Shown here: in pieces, positions 15,601 through 24,829 of the stretch
How positions within the stretch are numbered: position 1 is the first letter of the stretch
How the letters are laid out: every line of letters starts with the position of its first letter
Origin: Dactylosporangium fulvum
Lineage (GTDB): Bacteria; Actinomycetota; Actinomycetes; Mycobacteriales; Micromonosporaceae
Direction: 5' to 3'
DNA length: 64,000 bases
Assembly: GCF_025137375.1 (NCBI RefSeq)
Contig: NZ_CP073720.1
Coordinates: 8,084,501 to 8,148,500 of the forward strand
The notes under the pieces: generated by a model
What the model was told of the DNA's origin: nothing
Database searches by the model: none
What the model saw: the letters and a program-made list of their open reading frames with translations, nothing else
Position numbers and translations under genes: made by a program

Positions 15601-18132
15601 TCAGGCGCCTGAGGTGACCCTGTATGCGTCGTAGACGCCGTCGATGCGGCGCACGGCGGCCAGCAGGTGGTTGAGGTGCTTCGGGTCGGCCATCTCGAAG
15701 CTGAAGCGGCTGATGGCGACGCGGTCGCGGGTGGTCGTCACCGTTGCGGAGAGGATGTTGACCTTCTCGTCGGAGAGCACCCGCGTCACGTCGGCGAGGA
15801 GCTTGTGGCGGTCGAGGGCCTCGACCTGGATGGCGACGAGGAAGGTCGACGCGCTGGTGGGCTTCCAGCTCACCTCGAGCACCCGCTCGGGCTGCTCCTT
15901 CAGGTCGGCCGCGTTGGCGCAGTCGTCGCGGTGGACGCTCACGCCGCCGGAGCGGGTGACGAAGCCGAACACCGCGTCGCCCGGCACCGGCGTGCAGCAG
16001 CGCGCCAGCTTGATCCAGACGTCGTCGACGCCCAGCACCTCGACGCCCGGGTCGGTGGCGGCGGTGCGGGTCCTCGGCGGGCGGGTCGGGATCGCGGTCT
16101 CCGCGATGTCCTCGACCGCGCCCTCCTCGCCGCCGTAGCCGGCGACCAGCCGCTGCACGACCGACTGGGCGGACGCCTGGCCGTCGCCGACCGCCGCGTA
16201 GAGGGCGGCGACGTCGGCGAGGTGCAGCTCGCGGGCGATCGTCATCAGCGACTCGGAGGTGAGGAGCCGCTGCAGCGGCAGGCCCTGCTTGCGCATGGCC
16301 TTGACGATCGCCTCCTTGCCGGCCTCGATCGCCTCCTCGCGGCGCTCCTTGTTGAAGTACTGCCGGATCTTCGTGCGCGCTCGCGGGCTCTTGACGAAGC
16401 CGAGCCAGTCCTGGGTCGGGCCGGCGGTCTCGGACTTCGACGTGAAGATCTCGATCACGTCGCCGTTGGAGAGGGTGCTCTCCAGGGGCACGAGCTTGCC
16501 GTTGACCCGCGCGCCGATGCACTTGTGCCCGACCTCGGTGTGCACGGCGTAGGCGAAGTCGACCGGGGTCGAGCCGGTGGGCAGCGCGATCACGTCGCCC
16601 TTCGGCGTGAAGACGTAGACCTCCTGGCTGGACAGGTCGAAGCGCAGCGCGTCGAGGAACTCGCTCGGGTCGCTCGCCTCGCGCTGCCAGTCGAGCAGCT
16701 GCCGCAGCCACGTCATCTCGTCGATGTGCGCCGGCGGGCCGGCGATCGTGGCGTTCTTCGTCTCCTTGTACCGCCAGTGGGCGGCGATGCCGTATTCCGC
16801 CGTGCGGTGCATCGCATAGGTGCGGATCTGCAGCTCGACGGGCTTGCCGGTGGGGCCGATGACCGTCGTGTGCAGCGACTGGTACATGTTGAACTTCGGC
16901 ATCGCGATGTAGTCCTTGAACCGGCCCGGCACGGGCTGCCAGTTCGCGTGGATCACACCGAGCGCCGCGTAGCAGTCACGCACCGTGTCGACCAGGATGC
17001 GCACGCCGACGAGGTCGTAGATGTCGCCGAAGTCGCGGCCCCGGACGATCATCTTCTGGTAGACGGAGTAGAGGTGCTTCGGCCGGCCGGTGACCTCGGA
17101 CTTGATCTTCGCCGCCTTGAGGTCGGTGGCGACCTTCTGGGTGACGGTGCGCAGCAGCGAGTCGCGCTGCGGCGTGTGCTCGGCGATGAGCCGGCTGATC
17201 TCGTCGAAGCGCTTGGGGAACAGCGTGCGGAACGCCAGGTCCTCGAGCTCCCACTTGATCGTGTTCATGCCCAGGCGGTGCGCGAGCGGGGCGAGGATCT
17301 CCAGTGTCTCCTTGGCCTTCTGCTCCTGCTTGGGGCGGGGCAGGAAGGTCAGGGTGCGCATGTTGTGCAGCCGGTCGGCGAGCTTGATGACCAGCACACG
17401 CGGGTCCTTGGCCATGGCGACGACCATCTTGCGGATCGTCTCGGCCTTCGCCGCGTCGCCGAGCTTGACCTTGTCGAGCTTCGTGACGCCGTCGACGAGC
17501 AGCGTGACCTCACCGCCGAAGTCGACCTGCATCCGCTCGATCGTGTATTCCGTGTCCTCGATCGTGTCGTGCAGCAGCGCCGCGACCAGGGTCGTCGTGT
17601 CCATGCCCAGGTCGGCGAGGATCGTGGCGACGGCGAGCGGGTGCGTGATGTAGGGGTCGCCGGACTTGCGGTACTGCCCCTTGTGGAAGTGCTCGGCCAT
17701 GTCGTAGGCCCGTTGGAGCAGCCGCACATCGGCCTTGGGATGGCTCGCCTTGTGCTGGGCGATCAGCGGCTCCAGCACCTCGCTGACCTGCGGGCTCTGC
17801 CACGGCGCGTTGAACCGGGCCAGCCGGGCCCGCACCCGCCGGCCGGTCGGCGCGGCGCCGACCAGCCCGAGTGCGGCGCCGGTCATGGAGCTGGCCTCGG
17901 TCAGGTCCTCGGTGTCCTCACCCGGCCCGTCGACCACGGCCCTGCGGTCGGACGCGCGCCGCTGCGGCGTCTCACCAGAGGCGCCCGGCGCGGCGGAAGG
18001 AGGCACGGGGAACTGCAGCACCACGCCGCCGGCCTCGGCCGTCTCGGGCTCGGGGGTCGGTGCGTCCTGCCGCGGTTCATCCTGCACGTGGTCGACCGTA
18101 CCCTCAATGGGGGGTGCGATGTCGCCGGTCAC
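15601..18132 (-). CDS. rel: bifunctional (p)ppGpp synthetase/hydrolase
   Basis: Stringent-response enzyme that makes (p)ppGpp from ATP and GTP/GDP and also degrades it. The 843-residue protein has a variable N-terminal ~100 residues and an HD hydrolase domain with HTIEDTEYT preceded by LLHD near residue 186. The synthetase domain carries RGRDFGDIYDLVGVRILVD; then come a TGS domain (VYVFTPKGDVIALPTGSTPV), a Zn-finger/helical region and a C-terminal ACT domain. The intact HD motif argues for a bifunctional Rel rather than synthetase-only RelA. It is followed upstream in the genome by apt, secF, secD as in other actinobacteria. The exact start is uncertain because the N-terminus is poorly conserved. 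Confidence 0.97.
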   Translation of the reverse strand: MTGDIAPPIEGTVDHVQDEPRQDAPTPEPETAEAGGVVLQFPVPPSAAPGASGETPQRRASDRRAVVDGPGEDTEDLTEASSMTGAALGLVGAAPTGRRVRARLARFNAPWQSPQVSEVLEPLIAQHKASHPKADVRLLQRAYDMAEHFHKGQYRKSGDPYITHPLAVATILADLGMDTTTLVAALLHDTIEDTEYTIERMQVDFGGEVTLLVDGVTKLDKVKLGDAAKAETIRKMVVAMAKDPRVLVIKLADRLHNMRTLTFLPRPKQEQKAKETLEILAPLAHRLGMNTIKWELEDLAFRTLFPKRFDEISRLIAEHTPQRDSLLRTVTQKVATDLKAAKIKSEVTGRPKHLYSVYQKMIVRGRDFGDIYDLVGVRILVDTVRDCYAALGVIHANWQPVPGRFKDYIAMPKFNMYQSLHTTVIGPTGKPVELQIRTYAMHRTAEYGIAAHWRYKETKNATIAGPPAHIDEMTWLRQLLDWQREASDPSEFLDALRFDLSSQEVYVFTPKGDVIALPTGSTPVDFAYAVHTEVGHKCIGARVNGKLVPLESTLSNGDVIEIFTSKSETAGPTQDWLGFVKSPRARTKIRQYFNKERREEAIEAGKEAIVKAMRKQGLPLQRLLTSESLMTIARELHLADVAALYAAVGDGQASAQSVVQRLVAGYGGEEGAVEDIAETAIPTRPPRTRTAATDPGVEVLGVDDVWIKLARCCTPVPGDAVFGFVTRSGGVSVHRDDCANAADLKEQPERVLEVSWKPTSASTFLVAIQVEALDRHKLLADVTRVLSDEKVNILSATVTTTRDRVAISRFSFEMADPKHLNHLLAAVRRIDGVYDAYRVTSGA

Positions 18133-18235
18133 CGGCCGCTCCTCATCGCCGACAACGTAGGAAAGGCAAGCTTACCCGCCTCTACCGACATTTCCCGTCG
18201 ACCGGACGGCCCCGCGACCGGAAAACCGGCAGCCC

Positions 18236-18760
18236 TCACACGGTCAACAGGGCATGAACCGGACGCGGTGCGAGCTTCTCCCGCCCCGACAGAAACGCCA
18301 GCTCCAGCAGCACGCTGAAGCCGCTCACCCGGCCACCGGCCCGCTCCACGAGATCGAGGGTGGCGGCAGCGGTACCTCCTGTGGCAAGCACGTCGTCGAC
18401 CACCAGCACCCGCTCCCCCGCGATGAACGCGTCGGCGTGCACCTCCAGGGCGGCCTCGCCGTATTCCAGGGCGTAGCGCGCGGTCACGGTCTCGCGGGGC
18501 AGCTTGCCGGCCTTGCGGATCGGCACGACGCCCTTGCCGGTGGCGTAGGCGACGGCGGCGGCGATGACAAACCCGCGCGCCTCGATGCCCGCGACCACGT
18601 CGAACGAGTCGGCGCCGTGCTCGGCGATGATCGCGTCGATCACGGCGGCGAACGCGGCGCCGTCGGCGAAGAGCGGCATCAGGTCCTTGAACAGGATCCC
18701 CGGCTTGGGGAAGTCCGGCACGTCCAGCACCTTGCTCGCGACCAGCTTCGAGATCTCCAA
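18236..18760 (-). CDS. apt: adenine phosphoribosyltransferase
   Basis: Purine salvage enzyme (EC 2.4.2.7) converting adenine and PRPP to AMP. The 174-residue protein has PDFPKPGILFKDLMPLF, EARGF, the RKAGKLPRET loop and the PRPP-binding motif VLVVDDVLATGGTAAAT. The start chosen is TTG at 18760, because AAGGAG lies 6 nt upstream of it and the resulting length fits the family. An ATG at 18826 would add 22 residues (MYLGTGVAVAAPVPLSS...) that look non-homologous. It lies 74 bp downstream of secF in the same direction. Confidence 0.95.
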   Translation of the reverse strand: MEISKLVASKVLDVPDFPKPGILFKDLMPLFADGAAFAAVIDAIIAEHGADSFDVVAGIEARGFVIAAAVAYATGKGVVPIRKAGKLPRETVTARYALEYGEAALEVHADAFIAGERVLVVDDVLATGGTAAATLDLVERAGGRVSGFSVLLELAFLSGREKLAPRPVHALLTV

Positions 18761-18834
18761 CCGACGCTCCTTGGGGGAAGAAAGGGGCACGGGCGCCGCG
18801 ACCGCGACGCCCGTGCCCAAGTACATCAAACCGG

Positions 18835-20013
18835 TCAGCGGCGGCCGCTGCCGCCACCCGGCCGGCCGCCGGCTCGCGGCCGTTTGCCGGCGCCGGGGCG
18901 GCTCGACGGCCGGGCGCCCGGGCGGGGCGCCGCGCCGGCGAGCTCCGAGCGCTCGACCTTCTTGGCCGTGCCGCCGGAGCCGCCGCTGCCGACCGGGACA
19001 CCGTCGCTGTCCAGCGCCGGGGTCGCGGCCCGGCTCGCCTGCTCCTTCGCGAGCGACGCGCGCTTCGCGGCGACCCGGGCGTTGTGGGCCTGCAGCCGCG
19101 GCTCGCGGTCCTTGAGCTCGGCCAGCACCGGCGTGGCGAAGAAGATCGACGAGTACACCGCGGCGCCCATACCGATGAAGAGCACGAGGCCGAGGTCCTT
19201 CAGGGTGCCGGCGCCGAGGAGGCCCGCACCGATGAAGAGCAGGCCGCCGACGGGCAGCAGCGCGACCAGACCGGTGTTGATCGAGCGCATCAGCGTCTGG
19301 TTGACCGCCAGGTTGGCGGCCTCCGAGTACGTCTGTGTGCTCGACCCTGTGATGCCCTTGGTGTTCTCCTGCACCTTGTCGAAGACGACCACGACGTCGT
19401 ACAGGGCGAAACCGAGGATCGTCAGGAAGCCGATCACGGTCGACGGGGTGACCTCGAAGCCGACGAGCGAGTACACACCGGCGGTGAGGATCAGGTCGAG
19501 CAGCAGCGACGCGATCGCCGCCACCGCCATCCGCCACTCGAATCGCGCGACCAGGTAGACGAGCACCGCGGCCAGGAAGATCACCAGGCTCAGCGCGGCC
19601 TTGTTGGTGACCTGGCCACCCCACGACGTGCTGACGGCAGAGTCGCTGATCTGCGTCGGGTTGATGTTGAACCGCTGGGCGATCGAGTCCTTGATCTCGG
19701 TCTGCCGCGCGGTGTCGTTGATCAACTCGGTCTTGATGATGTACTGGCTGTCGCCGACCGTCTGGCCGGTCTTGACCTCGACGCCCGCGTCGCCGAAGGC
19801 CTTCTCGACGTCGTCGAGCGTACCGACGCTGACGGGCACGCTGTACTGGTTGCCGCCCTCGAACTCGATGCCGAGCGAGAAGCCGCGGAACACCATGCTG
19901 CCCACCGCGATCACGATCGCGATCAGGGCGACGAAGAACCAGACCTTGCGCCGGCCGACGACGTTGACGCCGGCCTCACCGCGGTAGAGCCGGGCTGCGA
20001 TGCCACCGCTCAT
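18835..20013 (-). CDS. secF: protein translocase subunit SecF
   Basis: An RND-type membrane subunit that works with SecD and YajC to drive late steps of Sec-dependent export using the proton gradient. The 392-residue protein has six predicted membrane helices and the family segments GIEFEGGNQYSV and TILGFALYDVVVVFDKVQEN. The C-terminus is a long Arg/Gly/Pro tail (RPSSRPGAGKRPRAGGRPGG), an extension seen in actinobacteria. Its ATG lies 2 nt after the secD stop, so the two are cotranslated. Confidence 0.98.
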   Translation of the reverse strand: MSGGIAARLYRGEAGVNVVGRRKVWFFVALIAIVIAVGSMVFRGFSLGIEFEGGNQYSVPVSVGTLDDVEKAFGDAGVEVKTGQTVGDSQYIIKTELINDTARQTEIKDSIAQRFNINPTQISDSAVSTSWGGQVTNKAALSLVIFLAAVLVYLVARFEWRMAVAAIASLLLDLILTAGVYSLVGFEVTPSTVIGFLTILGFALYDVVVVFDKVQENTKGITGSSTQTYSEAANLAVNQTLMRSINTGLVALLPVGGLLFIGAGLLGAGTLKDLGLVLFIGMGAAVYSSIFFATPVLAELKDREPRLQAHNARVAAKRASLAKEQASRAATPALDSDGVPVGSGGSGGTAKKVERSELAGAAPRPGARPSSRPGAGKRPRAGGRPGGGSGRR

Positions 20014-20015
20014 CG

Positions 20016-21842
20016 TCAGGCCTCCTTCGGGCGGTTACGACGGGTCGGAGCCGCGTCGGACGTGGATCGCTGCTCGAGCACGCGGCCGAGGCCGCTGACC
20101 CGTGGTGACAAGAATGCCTTACTCCGCGCGAACAACGTCATGATCGGATGGCGGAAGAGGAACACGACCACCAGGTCGAGGATCGTGGCGACACCGAGCG
20201 CGAAGGCGAAGCCCTTCACCGAGCCGATCGAGACGAAGTACAGGATCGCCGCGGCCAGCAGGGTGATGGTGTTGGCCGAGATGATCGTCCGGCGGGCACG
20301 GACCCAGGCGCGCGGCACCGCGCTGCGCGGGCTGCGACCCTCGCGGATCTCGTCCTTGAGCCGTTCGAAGTAGATGACGAACGAGTCGGCGGCCACACCG
20401 AGTGACACGATGAAGCCCGCGAACCCGGCGAGGGTCAGCGTGAAGCCGATCTGCCGGCCGAGGATCACCAGCGCCATGTAGACCAGCGCGCCGGAGAGCA
20501 CGAGGCTGATCATGATGACGCCGCCGAGCAGCCGGTAGTAGAAGAACGAGTAGAGCACGACCAGCGCGAGGCCGATGCCGGCGGCGAGCACGCCCGCCTC
20601 CAGGTGCGAGCTGCCGAGCGTCGCGGAGATGCTCTGCGCGTCCTGCGACTCGAACGACAGCGGCAGTGCGCCGTACTGCAACTGGCTGGCCAGCAGTTCG
20701 GCCGAGGACTTGTTGAAGGTGCCGCTGATCTCGGCGTCACCGGGGATGACGCTCTGGATCGTCGGGGCCGACACGACCTCGTTGTCGAGGACGACGGCGA
20801 CCTGCTGCGGGTTGCTGCCGCCGTTGTACGCCTCGCGGGTCAGGTCGGTCCAGCGGTTCTGGCCGCTGCCGGTGAACGACAGGTTGACCGTCCACTTGCC
20901 GTTCTGCGAGTTGATCCCGGAGTCGGCCTTGGAGACGTCGGTGCCGAGGACCTTGGCCAGGTCGAGCTGGTACTTGACGCCCTGGCCGCAGGCGACGACC
21001 TTCTCCTTGTCGTTGCGGACCGAGCCGACCGGCCGGCGGTCGAGCTTGTCGCAGGTGACGTAGGGGATGTTGAACTGCATGCTGGCCGGCAGGGCCGCGA
21101 CCTCTTCGGGGGTCAGGTCCTTGAACGGCTTGTACGCCTCGGCCTTGGCCGGGTCCTTCGCGAAGTCCAGCGGGGCCTGCTCCTGCAGGGCAGCGGCCCA
21201 GACGGCCTCGCCGAGCTTCTTCTGCACCTCGGCGCGCCGTTCGGCGATGCCGGGCAGCAGCGAGGCCGACGGGGTCGCGCTGGCGCCGGCGGCCGGGGCA
21301 CTCTCGGACGCGCTCGTGCTCGCCGAAGGCTGCGCCGACGTCGAGGCGGGCGCGGAGGCCGGCGCCGACGCGGAGCCGGACGGGGCGGCGGAGCCGGACG
21401 TCGAGGCGGACGGCGACGCGGAGCCCGACGGGTCGGTCGCGCCGGTGTCGCCGGTCTGGTTCAGCACCTTGCGGAACCGCAGCTCGGCGGTCTGACCGAC
21501 CTGCTTGAGCCGGTCGTCGCTCTTGCCGGGCAGGGAGACGACGATGTTGTTGCTGCCCTCGATGACGACCTCGGCCTCGGCGACGCCGAGGCCGTTGACC
21601 CGCTGGTCGATGATGCGGCGGGCGTTCTCCATCTGCTGGCGCGTCGGCGCCTGGCCGTTCTCAGTCCGGGCCTGCAACGTGACGGTGGTGCCGCCGATGA
21701 GGTCGAGGCCGAGCTTCGGCTCGAGCCGGTCGCGCCATCCGCCGCTGCCGCCGAACCACGTCAAGAGGCCGAAGACGATAAAGATGAGAGCGAGCACGGC
21801 AAGTTGCCTGCTCGGGCGCATCGGTGCCTGAGGTTGTGCCAC
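20016..21842 (-). CDS. secD: protein translocase subunit SecD
   Basis: The partner of SecF. The 608-residue protein has an N-terminal membrane helix (LAVLALIFIVFGLLTWF), GLDLIGGTTVTLQA at the start of the outer domain, the P1 region with RRIIDQRVNGLGVAEAEV, and five C-terminal membrane helices with FVIYFERLKDEIREGRSP. An insertion of about 70 residues of almost only Ser, Ala, Pro, Gly and Thr (SGSASPSASTSGSAAPSGS and on) sits in the outer domain after residue ~140. It is absent from most bacterial SecD and is probably a flexible loop outside the membrane. It lies 81 nt downstream of yajC. Confidence 0.98.
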   Translation of the reverse strand: MAQPQAPMRPSRQLAVLALIFIVFGLLTWFGGSGGWRDRLEPKLGLDLIGGTTVTLQARTENGQAPTRQQMENARRIIDQRVNGLGVAEAEVVIEGSNNIVVSLPGKSDDRLKQVGQTAELRFRKVLNQTGDTGATDPSGSASPSASTSGSAAPSGSASAPASAPASTSAQPSASTSASESAPAAGASATPSASLLPGIAERRAEVQKKLGEAVWAAALQEQAPLDFAKDPAKAEAYKPFKDLTPEEVAALPASMQFNIPYVTCDKLDRRPVGSVRNDKEKVVACGQGVKYQLDLAKVLGTDVSKADSGINSQNGKWTVNLSFTGSGQNRWTDLTREAYNGGSNPQQVAVVLDNEVVSAPTIQSVIPGDAEISGTFNKSSAELLASQLQYGALPLSFESQDAQSISATLGSSHLEAGVLAAGIGLALVVLYSFFYYRLLGGVIMISLVLSGALVYMALVILGRQIGFTLTLAGFAGFIVSLGVAADSFVIYFERLKDEIREGRSPRSAVPRAWVRARRTIISANTITLLAAAILYFVSIGSVKGFAFALGVATILDLVVVFLFRHPIMTLFARSKAFLSPRVSGLGRVLEQRSTSDAAPTRRNRPKEA

Positions 21843-21923
21843 GGCTGTCGGGTCTCCCTGCGGTAACGCCGGCGGGGCTCGCGCGGCGTGAACGTTTCAC
21901 ACGATGTGGCTGCGGGCGGGCTT

Positions 21924-22277
21924 TCAGTCGGCGTCTTTGGCGGAGTCTGCCGGTGCCTCGCCGTCGGCGGCCTCGTCGTCGCCGGCGTCAGCCTTCTTGT
22001 TCACCTTGCCGATGGCCGCCCGAGCGTATCTGGCGGTGACGCCCGGGGAGATCTCCAGCAGGATGGTGTCGTCGTCGATGCCGCGCACGGTGCCGTAGAG
22101 CCCGCCGACGGTAACCACCTCGTCGCCGACCCCCATCGCCGACTGCATGTTCTCGACCTCGCGGCGGCGGCGCTGCTGCGGCCGGATCATCAGGAAATAG
22201 ATGAGGACGAAGAACCCGGCGAAAATCAGGAGGGTGAAAATCCCGTTGCCGCCCGAGTTTTCCGCGGCGTAATACAC
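21924..22277 (-). CDS. yajC: preprotein translocase subunit YajC
   Basis: A 117-residue single-span accessory protein of the SecDF complex. A hydrophobic helix (IFTLLIFAGFFVLIYFLMI) is followed by the typical RPQQRRRREVENMQSAMGVGDEVVTVGGLYGTV segment and then an acidic Ala/Asp-rich tail (DAGDDEAADGEAPADSAKDAD). It lies between ruvB and secD, the standard actinobacterial order. The 120 bp upstream towards ruvB hold no other gene. Confidence 0.96.
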   Translation of the reverse strand: MYYAAENSGGNGIFTLLIFAGFFVLIYFLMIRPQQRRRREVENMQSAMGVGDEVVTVGGLYGTVRGIDDDTILLEISPGVTARYARAAIGKVNKKADAGDDEAADGEAPADSAKDAD

Positions 22278-22397
22278 GATGGTTGGCCTTCCGGTCGAGG
22301 TATGGGGTCCGCGCAGCGGATCGCGGCGAGTCTAGTCGGTGTGTCGGACACCACGTAGACCGGCGTCCGTCACGGTCCGATCACGACAGGCTGGGAG

Positions 22398-23462
22398 CTA
22401 CGGCTCCAAACTGAACAGATCGGGCGTCTGTGGCGAGCCGCCCGCGGGATTTCCGCCACCGACGGTACCAGCGGGAGCTGGGAGACCGAGATGACGCCAT
22501 GCACCAGCCGTGGCGACCCGGCCACGGGGAGTACGCGCAAGGAGTCCGGTCCGCAGCAGGAAAGGTTCGCACACCTCTTCGACCGTGTCGGGCTGCTCCC
22601 CCACCGCGACGGCGAGCGTCGACAGACCGACCGGCCCGCCGCCGGCCCGGATGAGCGCGAGCAGCACGGCGCGGTCGAGCTTGTCGAGCCCGAGCTCGTC
22701 GACGTCGTAGACAGCGAGCGCCGCCCGCGCCGCCGCGAGGTCGACGACACCGGTGCCACGCACCTCCGCATAGTCGCGGACCCGGCGCAACAGCCGGTTG
22801 GCGATCCGGGGTGTACCGCGGGAGCGCCGGCCGATCTCCGCCGAGCCCTCGGCGGTGATGGGCACGTCGAGGATCCGGGCGGAGCGCACGATCACCTGAT
22901 CGAGTTCGTCGGCGTCGTAGAAGTCGAGCTGCCCGACGAACCCGAAGCGGTCCCGCATCGGGCCCGTCAGCAGGCCACTGCGGGTCGTGGCGCCGACCAG
23001 CGTGAACGGCTCGACGTCGAGCGGGATCGCGGTCGCGCCCGGGCCCTTGCCGACCACCACGTCGACCCGGAAGTCCTCCATCGCGCTGTAGAGCAACTCC
23101 TCGGCCGGGCGCGCCATGCGGTGGATCTCGTCGATGAAGAGCACGTCGCCGCGGGACAGGCTGGTGAGGACGGCGGCGAGGTCGCCGGCGCGCTCGATCG
23201 CCGGGCCGCTGGTCAGCCGGAGGCCGGCGCCCAGCTCGGCGGCGACGATCATGGCCAGGGTCGTCTTGCCGAGGCCCGGCGAACCCGACAGCAGGATGTG
23301 GTCGGGCGGGCTTCCCCGGCGCAGCGCACTCTGCAACAGCAGATCGAGCTGCTCGCGCACCCGGTGCTGGCCGACGAACTCGGCGAGCCGGCGGGGCCGC
23401 ACGCTCTGCTCAGCGACGGCGTCCTCGTCGGACGCATAAGAACTCAACAGCGGATCGGTCAC
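22398..23462 (-). CDS. ruvB: Holliday junction branch-migration helicase RuvB
   Basis: AAA+ motor that drives branch migration with RuvA. The 354-residue protein shows Walker A GSPGLGKTTLAM near residue 61, Walker B VLFIDEIHRM near 107, sensor 1 GATTRSG, and the C-terminal winged helix with TPRGRVATAGAWRHLGLP. The GTG start is preceded by GGAGCGGAGG with 4 nt spacing. The gap of 109 bp to ruvA is filled by direct repeats. The C-terminal 25 residues are Gly/Pro-rich and variable. Confidence 0.98.
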   Translation of the reverse strand: MTDPLLSSYASDEDAVAEQSVRPRRLAEFVGQHRVREQLDLLLQSALRRGSPPDHILLSGSPGLGKTTLAMIVAAELGAGLRLTSGPAIERAGDLAAVLTSLSRGDVLFIDEIHRMARPAEELLYSAMEDFRVDVVVGKGPGATAIPLDVEPFTLVGATTRSGLLTGPMRDRFGFVGQLDFYDADELDQVIVRSARILDVPITAEGSAEIGRRSRGTPRIANRLLRRVRDYAEVRGTGVVDLAAARAALAVYDVDELGLDKLDRAVLLALIRAGGGPVGLSTLAVAVGEQPDTVEEVCEPFLLRTGLLARTPRGRVATAGAWRHLGLPAPAGTVGGGNPAGGSPQTPDLFSLEP

Positions 23463-23520
23463 GACGCCTCCGCTCCGCTGCGGCGCCGCGACTGACGCTG
23501 AACTTCATCGTGAGCGGCCC

Positions 23521-23575
23521 CTCCGCTCCGCTCCGGACCGCTCACGCCGCCTCCGCTCCGCTCCGGACCGCTCAC
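23521..23575 (-). repeat. 25-bp direct repeat between ruvA and ruvB
   Basis: CTCCGCTCCGCTCCGGACCG followed by CTCAC occurs at 23521–23545 and again at 23551–23575 with a 5-bp spacer; a partial third copy starts at 23469. The second copy covers the ruvA stop codon, so the intergenic copy looks like a duplicate of the ruvA 3' end. The last bases of the window (63977–63990) contain a related CCCCCGGACCGCTCA. Confidence 0.7.
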
Positions 23576-24180
23576 CGGATCGTCCCGAGCATGCGGATCG
23601 CCTGCTTCAGCAGGACCGGCACGGGCGGCGCGGGCTGGCCGTCGAGCTGCTCGGCGACCGCGGCCACGGCCTGGTCGGCCTGGTTCTGGGTCCAGCCGAG
23701 CCCGATCAGCGCCTGGCGGACCTGCTCGGCCCAGGGCGCGCCGGCGCCCACGCCGACCAGGGCTGCGCCGTCGCCGGCGAACGCGCCGACCTTGTCTCGC
23801 AGCTCCAGGACGAGCCGCTCGGCGCCCTTCTTGCCGATGCCCGGCACACGGGTCAGGGTGGACGTGTCGCCGCCGGAGATCGCCCGGCGGACGACGTCCG
23901 GGGTGTGGACGGCCAGCACCGCCTGCGCCAGCCGCGGCCCCACGCCGCTGGCGGTCTGGAGCAGCTCGAACAGCTGGCGGGCGTCGTCGTCGGCGAAGCC
24001 GTAGAGCGTGAGCGAGTCCTCCCGCACGACCAGCGAGGTGGCCAGCCGCGCCTCGGCACCGACCCGCAGGTCGGCGATCGTGTGCGGCGAGCACTGCACG
24101 GCGATGCCGACACCGCCGACCTCGATCACCGCCCCGTCGGGCGACACCGCCACGACCTTGCCGCGGACGCTCGCGATCAT
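23572..24180 (-). CDS. ruvA: Holliday junction DNA-binding subunit RuvA
   Basis: A tetrameric junction-binding protein that recruits RuvB. The 202-residue sequence has the N-terminal OB fold (MIASVRGKVVAVSPDGAVIE), helix-hairpin-helix motifs in the middle (LLQTASGVGPRLAQAVLA and LTRVPGIGKKGAERLVLEL) and the C-terminal domain III that contacts RuvB (VRQALIGLGWTQNQADQAV). Its ATG overlaps the ruvC stop by 4 nt, which fixes the start. Confidence 0.98.
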   Translation of the reverse strand: MIASVRGKVVAVSPDGAVIEVGGVGIAVQCSPHTIADLRVGAEARLATSLVVREDSLTLYGFADDDARQLFELLQTASGVGPRLAQAVLAVHTPDVVRRAISGGDTSTLTRVPGIGKKGAERLVLELRDKVGAFAGDGAALVGVGAGAPWAEQVRQALIGLGWTQNQADQAVAAVAEQLDGQPAPPVPVLLKQAIRMLGTIR

Positions 24181-24695
24181 CGGGCCCTCCTCACGGCGGC
24201 GGCGATGCGGTCCCGCGTGCCTCCGCGCCAGACATGACAGATGGCCAAGGCTAAAGCGTCGGCGGCGTCGGCCGGGCGCGGCGCGACCTCGAGCCGCAGC
24301 AGACGGGTCACCATCGCGGTGACCTGAGCCTTGTCCGCCTGACCGTTGCCGCTCACCGCGGCCTTGACCTCGCTCGGCGTGTACATCTGCACGGGCAGCC
24401 CGGCGCGGGCCGCGGCGAGGATCGCGACGGCGCCGGCCTGCGCGGTGCCCATCACGGTGCGCACGTTGTGCTGGCTGAACACCCGCTCGACGGCGACCGA
24501 CTCGGGCCGGTGCTCGGCGAGCAGGGCCGTCAGGCGCTCGTCGAGGTTGAGCAGCCGGTACGCGAGGTCGGTGTCGGGGTCGCTGGTGACCACCTCGTAG
24601 TGCACGAGCCGGCAGGCCCGCCCCGGCAGGCCTTCCACCACACCGACGCCGCACCGGGTCAACCCGGGATCGACCCCCAGCACCCGCACCGGCAC
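24177..24695 (-). CDS. ruvC: Holliday junction resolvase RuvC
   Basis: An endonuclease (EC 3.1.21.10) that cleaves Holliday junctions in the RuvABC complex. The 172-residue sequence keeps all acidic catalytic residues: Asp in VLGVDPGLTRCGVG, Glu in VAVERVFSQHNV, and Asp in PADAADALALAICH. It is the first gene of ruvCAB. In most actinobacteria yebC lies just upstream, but here the upstream neighbour is a divergent SDR gene and yebC is 23 kb away. Confidence 0.98.
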   Translation of the reverse strand: MPVRVLGVDPGLTRCGVGVVEGLPGRACRLVHYEVVTSDPDTDLAYRLLNLDERLTALLAEHRPESVAVERVFSQHNVRTVMGTAQAGAVAILAAARAGLPVQMYTPSEVKAAVSGNGQADKAQVTAMVTRLLRLEVAPRPADAADALALAICHVWRGGTRDRIAAAVRRAR

Positions 24696-24829
24696 CCCCT
24701 CAAACGTGTGTTCGACAGACTAGACGACCTTTCGACCGTACCGGTGCCGCGACACACACATCGAGTGGCCCGAAGGTATGTGGGCGGACCCCATGGGACG
24801 GGCTCCCGAAGCCTCGTACGTTTCCCGCC

